Below the pieces are notes generated by a model. It worked only from the letters and a program-made list of their open reading frames with translations. It had not been told where the DNA came from and made no database searches. A stretch of DNA of 64,000 nucleotides from Micromonospora sp. WMMD812 (lineage in GTDB: Bacteria; Actinomycetota; Actinomycetes; Mycobacteriales; Micromonosporaceae). Positions within the stretch are counted from its first letter, which is position 1; the number at the start of each line of letters is the position of its first letter. Location: contig NZ_CP114904.1 in the NCBI RefSeq assembly GCF_027497215.1, forward strand, positions 4,424,001 through 4,488,000, in the 5' to 3' direction. A program made the position numbers and the translations under genes. This document shows, one piece after another, positions 1 to 8,109 of the stretch.

Positions 1-1
1 C

Positions 2-160
2 GACCGCGGGTACGCCAAGGCCGGCACCTACCGGGTCGACGCCACCACGCACTGGACGGTGACCTGGCACGGCGGCGGCGAGAGCGGGGTCATCCCGGTG
101 ACCCGGGCCACCGGAAACGTCCCGATCCAGATCAACGAACTCCAGGTGGTGACGCGATGA
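2..160 (+). CDS. C-terminal fragment of a gene upstream of the Tad pilus operon
   Basis: The reading frame is open from base 2 to the TGA at 158-160 and gives 52 residues ending in QINELQVVTR. Its start lies outside the window. The fragment has alternating Tyr, Trp, Thr and Gly residues (motifs TYRVDATTHW and TVTWHGGGESG) that read like beta strands of an exported or extracellular domain. An ATG overlaps the stop, but the peptide it opens ends after 14 codons at 199-201, next to the GTG of the following gene. The position just before the SAF/CpaE/CpaF genes suggests a secreted or membrane component of the same operon; related actinomycetes often have a proline-rich exported protein here. Function is not assigned. 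Confidence 0.6.
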   Translation, partial: DRGYAKAGTYRVDATTHWTVTWHGGGESGVIPVTRATGNVPIQINELQVVTR

Positions 161-197
161 GCACGACGAACCCGCGGATCAGGACGGCGGTGGCCCG

Positions 198-857
198 GTG
201 AGCCTGGCGACGCGTAACGGGACCGGGACCGTGGACCCGCCGGTCAACCCGCCGAAGGTGGTCCGGCAGCGCCGGACCCGCCCCGGGCTGCTGGGCCTGG
301 CCGTGCTGCTCATCGCGCTCGGCGGGCTCGGGGCCGCGTTCGCGGTCACCTCGGTCCGGGCCACCGGGAGCTACCTGGCGGTGTCCCGCGCGGTGGAGGT
401 CGGCCGGCAGCTCGTCGCCGACGACCTGGTGTCCGTGCAGGTGTCCGGCGGGACCGGACTGGCCCCGGTGCCGGCCGACCGGCTCGACGAGGTGGTCGGC
501 AAGCGGGCCGCCGTGGCGCTGACCCCGGGCACCCTGCTGACCCTGGCCCAGCTGACCGACGACCCGCTGCTCGGCCCCGGTCAGCAGCAGGTGGCCCTCG
601 GCCTGGACGCCGCCGAGGTGCCCGCCCGGAGACTGCACCCCGGGGACAAGGTCCTGCTGGTCAGCACGCCGGATGACGACGCCACCGGCCCGCCCTCCGT
701 TGCCGGCACCCGGTTCGAGGCGACCGTGATCGACACCAGCACCTCGGACGACGACGAGGTGGTGGTCTACCTGGCGCTCGCCGTCCGGGACGTGCCGGCG
801 GTGGTGGCGCTGAACGCGCAAAACCGGATCGCCGTCGTGCTGACCGAGGCGGCCTGA
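198..857 (+). CDS. SAF-domain protein, CpaB/RcpC-like Flp pilus assembly protein
   Basis: A 219-residue protein starting at GTG 198. It has a short cytoplasmic N terminus rich in Pro and Arg, one membrane segment at about residues 32-52 (LLGLAVLLIALGGLGAAFAV), then a SAF-type domain beginning near YLAVSRAVEVGRQLVADDL. CpaB/RcpC proteins use this fold in the periplasmic or cell-wall part of Flp/Tad pilus machines. The gene is two bases from the following CpaE-like gene, so they are almost certainly co-transcribed. SAF domains also occur in other proteins, so the CpaB role rests mostly on the operon context. Confidence 0.8.
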   Translation: MSLATRNGTGTVDPPVNPPKVVRQRRTRPGLLGLAVLLIALGGLGAAFAVTSVRATGSYLAVSRAVEVGRQLVADDLVSVQVSGGTGLAPVPADRLDEVVGKRAAVALTPGTLLTLAQLTDDPLLGPGQQQVALGLDAAEVPARRLHPGDKVLLVSTPDDDATGPPSVAGTRFEATVIDTSTSDDDEVVVYLALAVRDVPAVVALNAQNRIAVVLTEAA

Positions 858-859
858 GA

Positions 860-1660
860 ATGGCGATCATCGCGCTGGTCTCCGCGAAGGGCTCGCCGGG
901 GGTCACCACCGCGGCGCTCGCCGCCGCGCTGACGTGGCACCGGCGGCTGGTGCTCGCCGAGTGCGACCCGGCGGGCGGTTCGATCCTCGCCGGCTTCCTC
1001 GGCGGCGCGCTCGACGGGCCACGGGGCATCGGCGAGCTGGCCGTGGGTGAGTTGCGCGACGGCAATCTGGACACCGCGTTCTGGTCGCAGCTGGTCGACC
1101 TGGACGCGCCGCGCCGGGAACGGCTGTTGCTGCCCGGGGTGGTCGACCCGGCCCAGTCCGGCAGCGTCAGCCCGCTGTGGCAACGGTTCGCCGATTTCTT
1201 CACCGGGCTGGAACGCGGCACACCCCCGTACGACGTGCTGGTCGACTGCGGCCGGCTGCAGGTGGCCAACCCGCCCTGGCCGCTGCTGCGCGCCGCCTCG
1301 GTGGTGCTGGTGGTGACCCGGTCCGAACTGCCCGACCTCTCCGGCGCCCAAGCCACCGTGAAGGCGATCGAGCGGGACTTCGCCGAGCACCGGGTACCGG
1401 CCGGCAGCCTGCGGCTGCTGCTGATCGGCGACGGGCACGGGCGCACCGAGATCAGCCGCGCGCTGCGGCTGCCGGTGATCGCGCGACTGCCCGACGACCC
1501 GCGTACCGCCCGGGTGCTCGCCCTCGGCGGTACGGTCCGCGCCGGGCGGCCGCTGATGCGCGCCGCGGGCGCCCTGGAGGTGCCGGTCGGGACCCTGCTG
1601 GACCGCCGCCGGGCGCGGCTGGCCTGGCCCGTCCAGCAGGGGGTGCCGGATGCGGTTTGA
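860..1660 (+). CDS. CpaE/ParA-like MinD-superfamily protein with degenerate Walker A
   Basis: 266 residues starting at ATG 860. The N terminus has the MinD/ParA deviant P-loop layout, but the loop reads KGSPGVTT (K10 to T17) where the family has KGGxGKT. The signature Lys (K10) is kept, while the Lys of the GK[ST] position is Val15. The DVLVDCG motif in the middle fits the Walker B or switch region, and VVTRSELPDLSGAQ follows as in CpaE proteins. CpaE proteins place or regulate Tad pilus assembly at the inner membrane. The gene overlaps cpaF by 11 bases. ATP hydrolysis is doubtful; nucleotide binding alone is possible. Confidence 0.8.
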   Translation: MAIIALVSAKGSPGVTTAALAAALTWHRRLVLAECDPAGGSILAGFLGGALDGPRGIGELAVGELRDGNLDTAFWSQLVDLDAPRRERLLLPGVVDPAQSGSVSPLWQRFADFFTGLERGTPPYDVLVDCGRLQVANPPWPLLRAASVVLVVTRSELPDLSGAQATVKAIERDFAEHRVPAGSLRLLLIGDGHGRTEISRALRLPVIARLPDDPRTARVLALGGTVRAGRPLMRAAGALEVPVGTLLDRRRARLAWPVQQGVPDAV

Positions 1661-3188
1661 ACCGGTCTCCACGGATCCGCGCCGGCAGCCGCCGGCCGCG
1701 ACGTCGACCGTGCCGCCGCTGGCGCCGGCGCACGGCCGGCAGCACCCGCCGCCGCCCGCGCTCCCGGCGACGGCGGCCGTGCCGCAGCCCGAGCCACCGC
1801 CCCGGCCCCGAATCGACTTCCACGTGGTCCGCGAGCTGCGCCGCGAGCTGACCGAGCGGCTCACCCTCTGGCAGCGCGGCCGCGAGTTCACCGTCGACGA
1901 GGAGGACACCGAGCGGGCCCGGCTCGCCGTGGCGGTCGTCGCCGGGTACGCCGACTCGGTCCGCCGCGCCGGCACGCCGATGCCGGCCGACGAGGAGCGC
2001 CTGCTGCTCGACCAGGTGACCGCGGAACTCGTCGGGCTCGGCCGGCTGCAGACCCTGCTGGTCGACGACACCATCGAGGAGGTGCACATCCTCGGCTGCG
2101 ACCAGGTGCGCATCACCCGCCACGGCGGCGGCGTCGACTGGGCCGAGCCGATCGCGGACAGCGACGCCGAGCTCGTGGAGATCCTCCAGGCGGCGGCCCG
2201 GCGGGCCGGGGCCACCGAACGCTCGCTCTCCACGTCGAAGCCCACTCTGGACCTGCAACTGCCCGACGGCAGCCGGCTCGCCGCGGTGTTCCTGGTCAGC
2301 CACCGCCCGTACGCGGTGATCCGCAAGCACAACACCCTCGACGTCGGCCTGGACGACATCGCCGGCTCCCGGGCCGACCTGGACGAGATGATCGACCCGC
2401 TGCTGCGCGACTTCCTCCGCGCGTCCATGCGGGCCGGGCTGAACATCATGGTGGCCGGGCTCGCCGGGGCCGGGAAGACCACGGTCATCCGGGCCCTGAT
2501 GAACGAGATCCCGCCGGACGAGCCGTACGTGCTGCTGGAGGAGAGCCGGGAGCTGCTGCCGGCCCGCCGGCGGTCGCGGCATCGGGCGGTGATGAGCTTC
2601 GAGGCCCGGGAGGGACACGGCGAGCGCGGTCTGGACGGCCGCCCGGCCGGTGAGGTGACCATCGCCGACCTGATCCCGGTCTCGCTGCGGATGGGCGTGC
2701 TGCGGATCATCGTCGGCGAGGTCCGGTCCCGGGAGATCGTCCCGATGCTCCAGGCGATGACCACCAGCCGGGGCTCGATGTGCACGATCCACGCCCGTAC
2801 CCCGGCCGGGGTGAGCGAGCGGATCGTCGAGCTGGCGCTGGCGCACGGGCGGGAGATGACCGTGGACCAGGCGCGCCGGATGGCCGGCAACGCACTCGAC
2901 CTGATCGTCTACGTGACGGTCGAGGACGAGACCGGAATCGGCGGGCGGAAGCACCGGTTCGTCTCGCACGTCGAGGAGGTGATCGGAGCCGGTGAACAGG
3001 GCCGCATCACCACCACCAGCGTGTTCGGCCCCGGGCCCGACGGCCGGGCCGTCCCCCGGCACCTGCCCGAGCGGGTACGCGACCAGCTGCTCCGGGTCGG
3101 CTACGACGCCCGGCTGCTGAGCCGGTGGATCGAGGCCGGCACCGGCGCGTGGCGGCGTCCCCGGCAGAGCCGACTGGGCCGGCGGTGA
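1650..3188 (+). CDS. CpaF/TadA-family secretion ATPase
   Basis: 512 residues, starting at an ATG inside the end of the CpaE-like gene. The first 60 residues are Pro-rich and divergent. The PilT/VirB11-type ATPase core follows: Walker A GLAGAGKTT with K276, an acidic Asp box (LLEESRELLP), and a Walker B/His box region (LRIIVGEVRSREIVPMLQAM ending in CTIHART). In the family this hexameric ATPase powers both extension and retraction of Flp pili or a related type II-like system. It sits between the CpaE and TadB genes, the usual order. The call as a CpaF family member is firm; what the pilus does in this organism is not visible here. Confidence 0.93.
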   Translation: MRFEPVSTDPRRQPPAATSTVPPLAPAHGRQHPPPPALPATAAVPQPEPPPRPRIDFHVVRELRRELTERLTLWQRGREFTVDEEDTERARLAVAVVAGYADSVRRAGTPMPADEERLLLDQVTAELVGLGRLQTLLVDDTIEEVHILGCDQVRITRHGGGVDWAEPIADSDAELVEILQAAARRAGATERSLSTSKPTLDLQLPDGSRLAAVFLVSHRPYAVIRKHNTLDVGLDDIAGSRADLDEMIDPLLRDFLRASMRAGLNIMVAGLAGAGKTTVIRALMNEIPPDEPYVLLEESRELLPARRRSRHRAVMSFEAREGHGERGLDGRPAGEVTIADLIPVSLRMGVLRIIVGEVRSREIVPMLQAMTTSRGSMCTIHARTPAGVSERIVELALAHGREMTVDQARRMAGNALDLIVYVTVEDETGIGGRKHRFVSHVEEVIGAGEQGRITTTSVFGPGPDGRAVPRHLPERVRDQLLRVGYDARLLSRWIEAGTGAWRRPRQSRLGRR

Positions 3189-3191
3189 CCC

Positions 3192-4094
3192 GTGCGTGAC
3201 AACGTCGAACTGATCGCGGTCGTCTCGGGGGCCGCCTGTGTGGCCGGCCTGCTGCTCGCGGTCGTCGCCCTGGTCGGCACCCGGCGACCACCCGGCCGCG
3301 CCCCTGGCGCCGGCCCGGGCCTGCGCCGGCTCTGGCACGGCTCGGGCAGCACGCCCCGGGAGCGGCGCGCGCACCAGTCTCTGCTGGTCGGTGCGGCGGC
3401 GGCCGGCGCGCTCGCCTTCCTGCTCACCGGCCTACCGGTGGTCGGCCTGCTGGTGGCGGTGGCGGTGCCCGGCACGCCGTGGCTGTTCAACGTGGGCCGC
3501 GCCGAGCAACGGGCCATCGCCCGGATCGAGGCGGTCGGCGAGTGGACGCGTCGACTCAAGGACGTGTCCGCCGTCGGGCAGGGGCTGCAACAGTCCATCA
3601 TCGGCACCGTCGGCACCGCGCCGGAGGAGATCGAGGAGGAGGTACGGCTGCTGGCCGCCCGGCTCCAGGCCGGCTGGCTGGCCCGCTCCGCCCTGCTCGC
3701 CTTCGCCGACGAGATCGCCGACCCGGTCTGCGACCAGGTGGTGGCGGCGCTGATCCTGCACCTCACCGACCGGGGTGAGCGGCTCGGCGACGTGCTCGGC
3801 TCGATCGCCGCGGCGGCGGCCGCCGAGGTGGCGACCCGGCGGGAGGTCGAGGCGAAGCGCACCCAGCCCCGGTTCGCGGTCCGCTTCCTCACCGGGATGA
3901 CCCTCGCCACCATCGGCTACGGGCTGCTCAACACCGAGTACATCTGGCCGTACGGCACGCCGACCGGGCAACTCGTGATGGCGGCGCTCGGTGCCGCGTT
4001 CGTCGGCCTGCTCGCCTGGGTGCGGTCGATGAGCCAGCCCCAGCGGCCGGCCCGCTTCCTGCCCGCCCCCGACCCGGAGGAGGCGATCGCATGA
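3192..4094 (+). CDS. TadB-like type II secretion F-domain membrane protein
   Basis: 300 residues from GTG 3192, three bases after cpaF. The N-terminal membrane segment (VVSGAACVAGLLLAVVALVG) and a second hydrophobic stretch near residues 70-100 are followed by a cytoplasmic helical T2SSF domain (RIEAVGEWTRRLKDVSAVGQ, LQQSI) and two C-terminal membrane segments. TadB and TadC form the inner membrane platform on which the CpaF ATPase acts. The ATG of the next gene overlaps the end of this one by four bases, which indicates translational coupling. Confidence 0.88.
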   Translation: MRDNVELIAVVSGAACVAGLLLAVVALVGTRRPPGRAPGAGPGLRRLWHGSGSTPRERRAHQSLLVGAAAAGALAFLLTGLPVVGLLVAVAVPGTPWLFNVGRAEQRAIARIEAVGEWTRRLKDVSAVGQGLQQSIIGTVGTAPEEIEEEVRLLAARLQAGWLARSALLAFADEIADPVCDQVVAALILHLTDRGERLGDVLGSIAAAAAAEVATRREVEAKRTQPRFAVRFLTGMTLATIGYGLLNTEYIWPYGTPTGQLVMAALGAAFVGLLAWVRSMSQPQRPARFLPAPDPEEAIA

Positions 4095-4963
4095 TTCTGA
4101 ACTGGCAGCTCGGGATCGCCGTCGGCGGCGGCGCGGCCGTCGGGCTGGGCGTGTTCCTCGTCGTCCGCGAGCTGGTGCCGGCCACGCCGGCGCTCGGTCC
4201 GGCGCTGCGCCGGCTGCACCAGCCGCCCGGCACCGGTCCACTCGCCGGGCGCGCCGACCGCCGGCTGGAGTGGCTCACCGGGCTGTCCCGGTGGCTGCGG
4301 CCCCCGCACCGGCAGCTCGCGCTCATCGACCAGACCCCCGAGCAGTACGCCCTGTCGGTGCTGCTCTCCACGCTGATCGGGCTGGCCGCGCCGACCTTGC
4401 TCAGCGCCACCCTGTTCGCCGTCGGCGTCCGGCTGCCGGTGGTGGTGCCGGTGCTCGGCAGTCTCGGGCTGGCCCTGCTCTCCGCGCTGATCGCGCACCA
4501 CTCCGTGCTGGCCCGGGCCGCCACCGCGCGGGACGAGTTCCGCCAGGCCGTCTGTACCTACCTGGACCTGGTGGCGTTGCAGCTCTCCGCCGCGCACGGC
4601 CCGGTGCAGTCGCTGGAGCGGGCCGCCGCGGTCTGTGACGGCTGGGTCTTCGACCGGATCTCCGAGGCGCTGCGCATCGCCCAGATGCAGATGCACTCGC
4701 CCTGGGACGAGCTGCGCGAACTCGCCGACCGGATCGGCATCCCCGAGCTGGGCGACGTGGGAGCGATCATGCGCTCCTCCGGCAGCGAGGGAGCGCAGGT
4801 CCACGAGACCCTGCGCAGCCGCGCCGACTCGCTGCGCGACCAGATCCGCACCGACAACCTGGCCCGGGCCGAGGGGGTGACCAGTCGCCTCGACATCCCG
4901 GGCGCGCTGCTCGTCTTCGTCCTGCTCGGCTTCGCGATCTACCCGTTCATCGCCCGTCTCTGA
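4091..4963 (+). CDS. TadC-like type II secretion F-domain membrane protein
   Basis: 290 residues with ATGA overlap to the preceding TadB-like gene. Hydrophobic segments lie at the N terminus (IAVGGGAAVGLGVFLVV), in the middle (two segments around residues 85-140) and at the C terminus (ALLVFVLLGFAIYPFI). The helical T2SSF domain lies between them and ends in the typical LRDQIRTDNLARAEG and A..IP.ALL pattern before the last membrane helix. It is the second platform protein of the pilus machine. The length and order match actinobacterial TadC proteins. Confidence 0.87.
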   Translation: MILNWQLGIAVGGGAAVGLGVFLVVRELVPATPALGPALRRLHQPPGTGPLAGRADRRLEWLTGLSRWLRPPHRQLALIDQTPEQYALSVLLSTLIGLAAPTLLSATLFAVGVRLPVVVPVLGSLGLALLSALIAHHSVLARAATARDEFRQAVCTYLDLVALQLSAAHGPVQSLERAAAVCDGWVFDRISEALRIAQMQMHSPWDELRELADRIGIPELGDVGAIMRSSGSEGAQVHETLRSRADSLRDQIRTDNLARAEGVTSRLDIPGALLVFVLLGFAIYPFIARL

Positions 4964-4986
4964 CCCCGATCGAGAAGGAGCACGTC

Positions 4987-5190
4987 ATGCACCTCGTCAC
5001 CTACCTGCACGTCGCGCTGGCCGCGCGCCTCGCCGAACTGCGCCGCGACGGCGAGCGCGGCGACAGCCCGGTGCCGACCGCGGTGATCATCTTCGGCCTC
5101 GTCGCGGTCGCGATGGCGGTCACCGCGGCGGCCCTGGCCAGCGCCAACGACTGGATGAGCAACATCCCGAAGCACCAGGACCCGAAGTAG
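4987..5190 (+). CDS. Small Flp-pilin-like membrane peptide
   Basis: 67 residues from ATG 4987, preceded by GAGAAGGAG with suitable spacing. An N-terminal amphipathic part (HVALAARLAELRRDGERG) leads into one membrane segment, VIIFGLVAVAMAVTAAALAS, and a short polar tail. Size, single helix and place right after TadC and before the TadE genes fit a major Flp pilin. The class III cleavage signature G/xxxxEY is absent: after RGDSP there is no Glu at the fifth mature position. No prepilin peptidase gene is visible in the window. It could instead be a non-pilin accessory peptide. Confidence 0.7.
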   Translation: MHLVTYLHVALAARLAELRRDGERGDSPVPTAVIIFGLVAVAMAVTAAALASANDWMSNIPKHQDPK

Positions 5191-5198
5191 CGCGACCG

Positions 5199-5642
5199 AT
5201 GTGCCGAGGAATCCGGTCGGGCGTACGCCGGGCGGTCGCGGCCGCCCGGCGGCGCCTGGCGGCCGGTGGCCGGGACGGCGGGGCGAACCCCGTCGAGCTG
5301 GCCGTCGTCCTGCCCGCCATCCTGCTGCTGCTGTTCGCCTCGATCCAGGTCGCCGTCTGGTTCGTGGCCCGCTCGACCGCGCTGAACGCCGCGCAGAGCG
5401 CCGTGAACGCCCAGCGGGTGCACCAGGCCCCCGCCGACGCCGGCTTACGGCGGGCCACCCGGTTCCTCACCGTCTCCGGCGACTGGCTGGTGGGCTGGAA
5501 GTCGCCCGGGCCCACCTGCCAGACCAGCGCCACCGAGGTGACGTGCACGGTGCGCGGCAGGTCGCTGTCGGTCGTACCGCTGGTGACCTTCCCGGTCGAA
5601 CAGACCGCGCACGGGACGGTGGAGCGGTGGACGACGCCGTGA
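5199..5642 (+). CDS. TadE-like pseudopilin 1
   Basis: 147 residues, ATG at 5199, nine bases after the pilin-like gene. A basic N terminus (RRAVAAARRRLAAGG) precedes the TadE motif GGANPVELAVVLPAILLLLF, in which the Glu of the VELA stretch takes the place of the conserved pilin-like Glu. One membrane helix is followed by an exported domain with two Cys (TCQT and VTCTVRG) that may form a disulfide. TadE-like minor pilins are thought to prime or shape the Tad pilus. The gene overlaps the next TadE-like gene by four bases (GTGA). Confidence 0.85.
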   Translation: MCRGIRSGVRRAVAAARRRLAAGGRDGGANPVELAVVLPAILLLLFASIQVAVWFVARSTALNAAQSAVNAQRVHQAPADAGLRRATRFLTVSGDWLVGWKSPGPTCQTSATEVTCTVRGRSLSVVPLVTFPVEQTAHGTVERWTTP

Positions 5643-6106
5643 GCCGCGACGCCGGGCGGGGCTCGGTCTCCATCGAGGTGGCGGTGCTCGCCCCGGCCTT
5701 CATCGCACTGCTGGTGCTGGCCGGGGCCGCCGGGCGTACCGCGGTGGCGGCCGAGGCGCTCGACGCCGCCGCGCACGACGCCGCCCGGGCCGCGTCGATC
5801 TCCCGGGACGCGCGCACCGCCCGGGCCGAGGCGCGGGACGCGGCCGTCCGGCAACTGAACTGGCGGGGCCTGAACTGCGACGGCACCCCGACCCTGACCT
5901 TCACCGGCTCGGTGGGCGGCCGCCCGTCCACCTTCGCCGCCGCCTTCCGCAGCCCGCCCGGGCAGTCCGCGACGGTCACCGTCCGGGTCGCCTGCACGGT
6001 CTCCTACCGCGACCTGCACCTGTCCGTCCTGCCCGGGATGCCGAGCGGCAATCGGGTGACGGCGAGCTTCACCTCACCTCTGGACCGCTACCGGAGCCGT
6101 GGATGA
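5639..6106 (+). CDS. TadE-like pseudopilin 2
   Basis: 155 residues if translation starts at GTG 5639, which overlaps the stop of the previous gene as GTGA and has a GGTGG element eight bases upstream. GTG 5627 in the same frame would add four residues. The TadE-type segment is GSVSIEVAVLAPAFIALLVL, again with Glu at the pilin-like position, followed by an Ala-rich helix and a small exported domain with Cys near residues 80 and 120. It overlaps the TadG-like gene by four bases. Two TadE proteins in a row are common in actinobacterial Tad loci. Confidence 0.83.
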   Translation: MSRDAGRGSVSIEVAVLAPAFIALLVLAGAAGRTAVAAEALDAAAHDAARAASISRDARTARAEARDAAVRQLNWRGLNCDGTPTLTFTGSVGGRPSTFAAAFRSPPGQSATVTVRVACTVSYRDLHLSVLPGMPSGNRVTASFTSPLDRYRSRG

Positions 6107-6579
6107 CCGCCCCACACCTCGTACGCCCCGGTTCGCCAACGGCGGTCGGCTGGCGGCCCGCGCGGGACCGCGACGCCGGGCGGGTGAGCATCTTCCTCGC
6201 CGTGGCGATGGTCGGGGTACTCGCCATCATCGGCCTCTCCTTCGACGGGGCCGGCCAGCTGCGGACCCTGCAACGCGCCGACAACCTGGCCGCCGAGGCG
6301 GCCCGGTCCGGCGGGCAGGCCATCGACCGGGCCACCGCGATCGCCGGCGGGCCGAAGCGGATCGACGAGCCGCAGGCCCGCGCCGCAGTGGCCGACTACC
6401 TCGCCGCCGCCGACACCGCCGGCCACACGGTCACCTTCCCGGTCGTCGACGGCGAGACGCTGATCCGGGTCCGGGTGACCATCACCTACCGCCGCTCGAT
6501 GCTCGGCCTCTTCGGCTTCGACGACACCGTCACCGTCTCGGGTGAGGCGACCGCGCGGGCCCTCACCCGAGCACCGTAG
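6103..6579 (+). CDS. TadG-like pilus assembly protein
   Basis: 158 residues beginning at an ATG that overlaps the preceding stop (ATGA). The motif RDAGRVSIFLAVAMVGVLAI opens a single membrane helix, and the following LQRADNLAAEAARSGGQAID is the helix typical of the TadG N-terminal domain (DUF2134/Tad-like). Length is that of the short actinobacterial forms that lack the von Willebrand domain of proteobacterial TadG. It is probably a pilus-associated or anchoring protein. A 14-base gap with AAGGAAGGCA leads to the LysM gene. Confidence 0.82.
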   Translation: MTAPHLVRPGSPTAVGWRPARDRDAGRVSIFLAVAMVGVLAIIGLSFDGAGQLRTLQRADNLAAEAARSGGQAIDRATAIAGGPKRIDEPQARAAVADYLAAADTAGHTVTFPVVDGETLIRVRVTITYRRSMLGLFGFDDTVTVSGEATARALTRAP

Positions 6580-6593
6580 GAAGGAAGGCAGTC

Positions 6594-7808
6594 ATGGCCG
6601 ACTCGGGTCGCTCCGCCGTCCGCCGCACCGGACGGGTCCTCACCGGCATCGGTGCGCTGGCCGTGCTCTGCGGGGTGCTGGTCGGCGCCCCGGTGGCGCT
6701 GCTCGCCCTCGCCGGCAACCCGGTGCCCGACCACCTACCGACCGTCGCCGAGATCGGCGCCACCCTGACCAGCCGCGACGACGGGCAGCTCTTCCTCCGG
6801 GCACTGGCTCTGGCCGGCTGGTTCGGGTGGGCCACCTTCACCTTCTCCGTGCTGGTCGAGCTGGGCGCCCAGGCGCTGCGCCGGACGGCGCCCCGGCTGC
6901 CCGGCATGAGCCGCCAGCAGCGGGCCGCCGCCGCCCTGGTCGGCTCGGTCGCGCTGATCGTCGCCGCCGCCCCGGCGGCGAGCGCCGCGACGGCGGCCAC
7001 CACCCAGCCGTACACCCCGGCGGCCCCCGCCGTCGCCGCCGGTTGGGCCCCAACCGTGGCTGCCCAACCGGCGCTGGCACCGCCGCCGACCCTCGCTGCG
7101 CCGCCGTCAGCCCTCGCTGCGCCGCCGTCGGCCTCGGCGGCGCCCGACGCGGTGGCGCTGCGGGCGGTCGCGCCCACCGGCCGGGTGACGCCGCCGGGCG
7201 GCGCACCGGTCTACCGGGTGGCGAAGGGCGACTACCTGGGCGCGGTCGCCGAGCGCTACCTGGACGAGTTCGGCGACTACCGCGAACTGGCCCGCCTGAA
7301 CCATCTCGCCGACCCGGACCGGATCCGCCCCGGGCAGTTGCTCAAGCTGCCCGAGCAGGCCACCGACCGGGGCGTCCGACCGCACGCCACGGGCCGCCTG
7401 GTGGCCCGTCCCGCGCCGGCGCGCCCGACGCCGACCCCCGAGCGGGTCGCCCCGGGACACGAGACGCGGCCGGCGCCGCCGCCGTCGGCCGCCGAGACCC
7501 CGGCCGGCAATCCGCCTGCCGAGCTGCCGCACGGCGACGCGCCCGCGATGACCGTCGGCGCGGCACGGGTCGGTGAGCCGGACCGGGTGAACCGGCCTCT
7601 CGCCGTCTCCGCCGTGCTCGCCGTGGCGAGCATCGTCGGCGCCCAGATCGGGGCGGTGCTCGGGTTGCGCCGTCGCCCGGCCACCGCCGGCGGGCGGGCC
7701 ACCGCCTCCGCCCAGCGGCGATCGGTCGCGGCCGGGACGAGTGGGCCGGCGGCCCGGGCCCACGCGACGGCCCGGGAACTGCCGGCCGGGCGACACCGAC
7801 GGGACTGA
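6594..7808 (+). CDS. Membrane protein with C-proximal LysM domain, last gene of the Tad operon
   Basis: 404 residues from ATG 6594 behind a strong GGAAGGAAGG ribosome site. Two membrane segments lie at about residues 17-45 and 75-95, with another hydrophobic stretch near 115-130 followed by an Ala/Pro-rich linker (about 135-195). One LysM motif runs from about 203 to 257 (VYRVAKGDYLGAVAERYL to RIRPGQLLKLP). A second Pro-rich stretch and a last membrane segment near 337-360 follow. LysM binds peptidoglycan, so the protein may couple the pilus machine to the wall. Streptomyces and Micromonospora Tad loci often end with such BTAD/LysM-type genes; no BTAD domain is seen here. Confidence 0.82.
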   Translation: MADSGRSAVRRTGRVLTGIGALAVLCGVLVGAPVALLALAGNPVPDHLPTVAEIGATLTSRDDGQLFLRALALAGWFGWATFTFSVLVELGAQALRRTAPRLPGMSRQQRAAAALVGSVALIVAAAPAASAATAATTQPYTPAAPAVAAGWAPTVAAQPALAPPPTLAAPPSALAAPPSASAAPDAVALRAVAPTGRVTPPGGAPVYRVAKGDYLGAVAERYLDEFGDYRELARLNHLADPDRIRPGQLLKLPEQATDRGVRPHATGRLVARPAPARPTPTPERVAPGHETRPAPPPSAAETPAGNPPAELPHGDAPAMTVGAARVGEPDRVNRPLAVSAVLAVASIVGAQIGAVLGLRRRPATAGGRATASAQRRSVAAGTSGPAARAHATARELPAGRHRRD

Positions 7809-7830
7809 CGCAGGCCCTGCCCATCGGAAT

Positions 7831-8000
7831 GGCCGCCCGTCGGCGCGGCTGGAGATGTGTTCGGGCCCTGTCGAGCTGCCCCCGATCCGGGGCGCGGACC
7901 GGGCGCGTTCAGCACGGCCGCCCGTCGGCGCGGCTGGAGACGCACTCGGGCAAAGTCGACCTGCCCCGGATCCGGGGCGGCGGACCGGGCGCACGCCGCC
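7831..8000. repeat. Two tandem imperfect copies of an 85-bp unit in the gap 7809-8109
   Basis: The 301 bases between the LysM gene and the Rieske gene carry no convincing gene. Copy one starts at 7831 and copy two at 7916; both begin with GGCCGCCCGTCGGCGCGGCT and share the GATCCGGGGC core near their ends. The second copy has about one extra base and several substitutions. The function is unknown; a short tandem duplication of intergenic DNA is the simplest reading. Confidence 0.75.
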
Positions 8001-8109
8001 GGTGAGTCGTTTTCGTCATCAGCTCTAAAGGAGCCGCCGGGTGCTGCCGGACCGCCGGATGGACGAGAGCTGCCGCAGCCCGCGCGCGATGGACGGTAGC
8101 GGGCGCCGC

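Noticed and set aside
767..3374. Long minus-strand frames opposite the Tad genes
   Set aside because: Their translations are Arg/Ser/Pro/Gly-rich shadows of the CpaE, CpaF and TadB genes, with no domain and poor third-position GC pattern.
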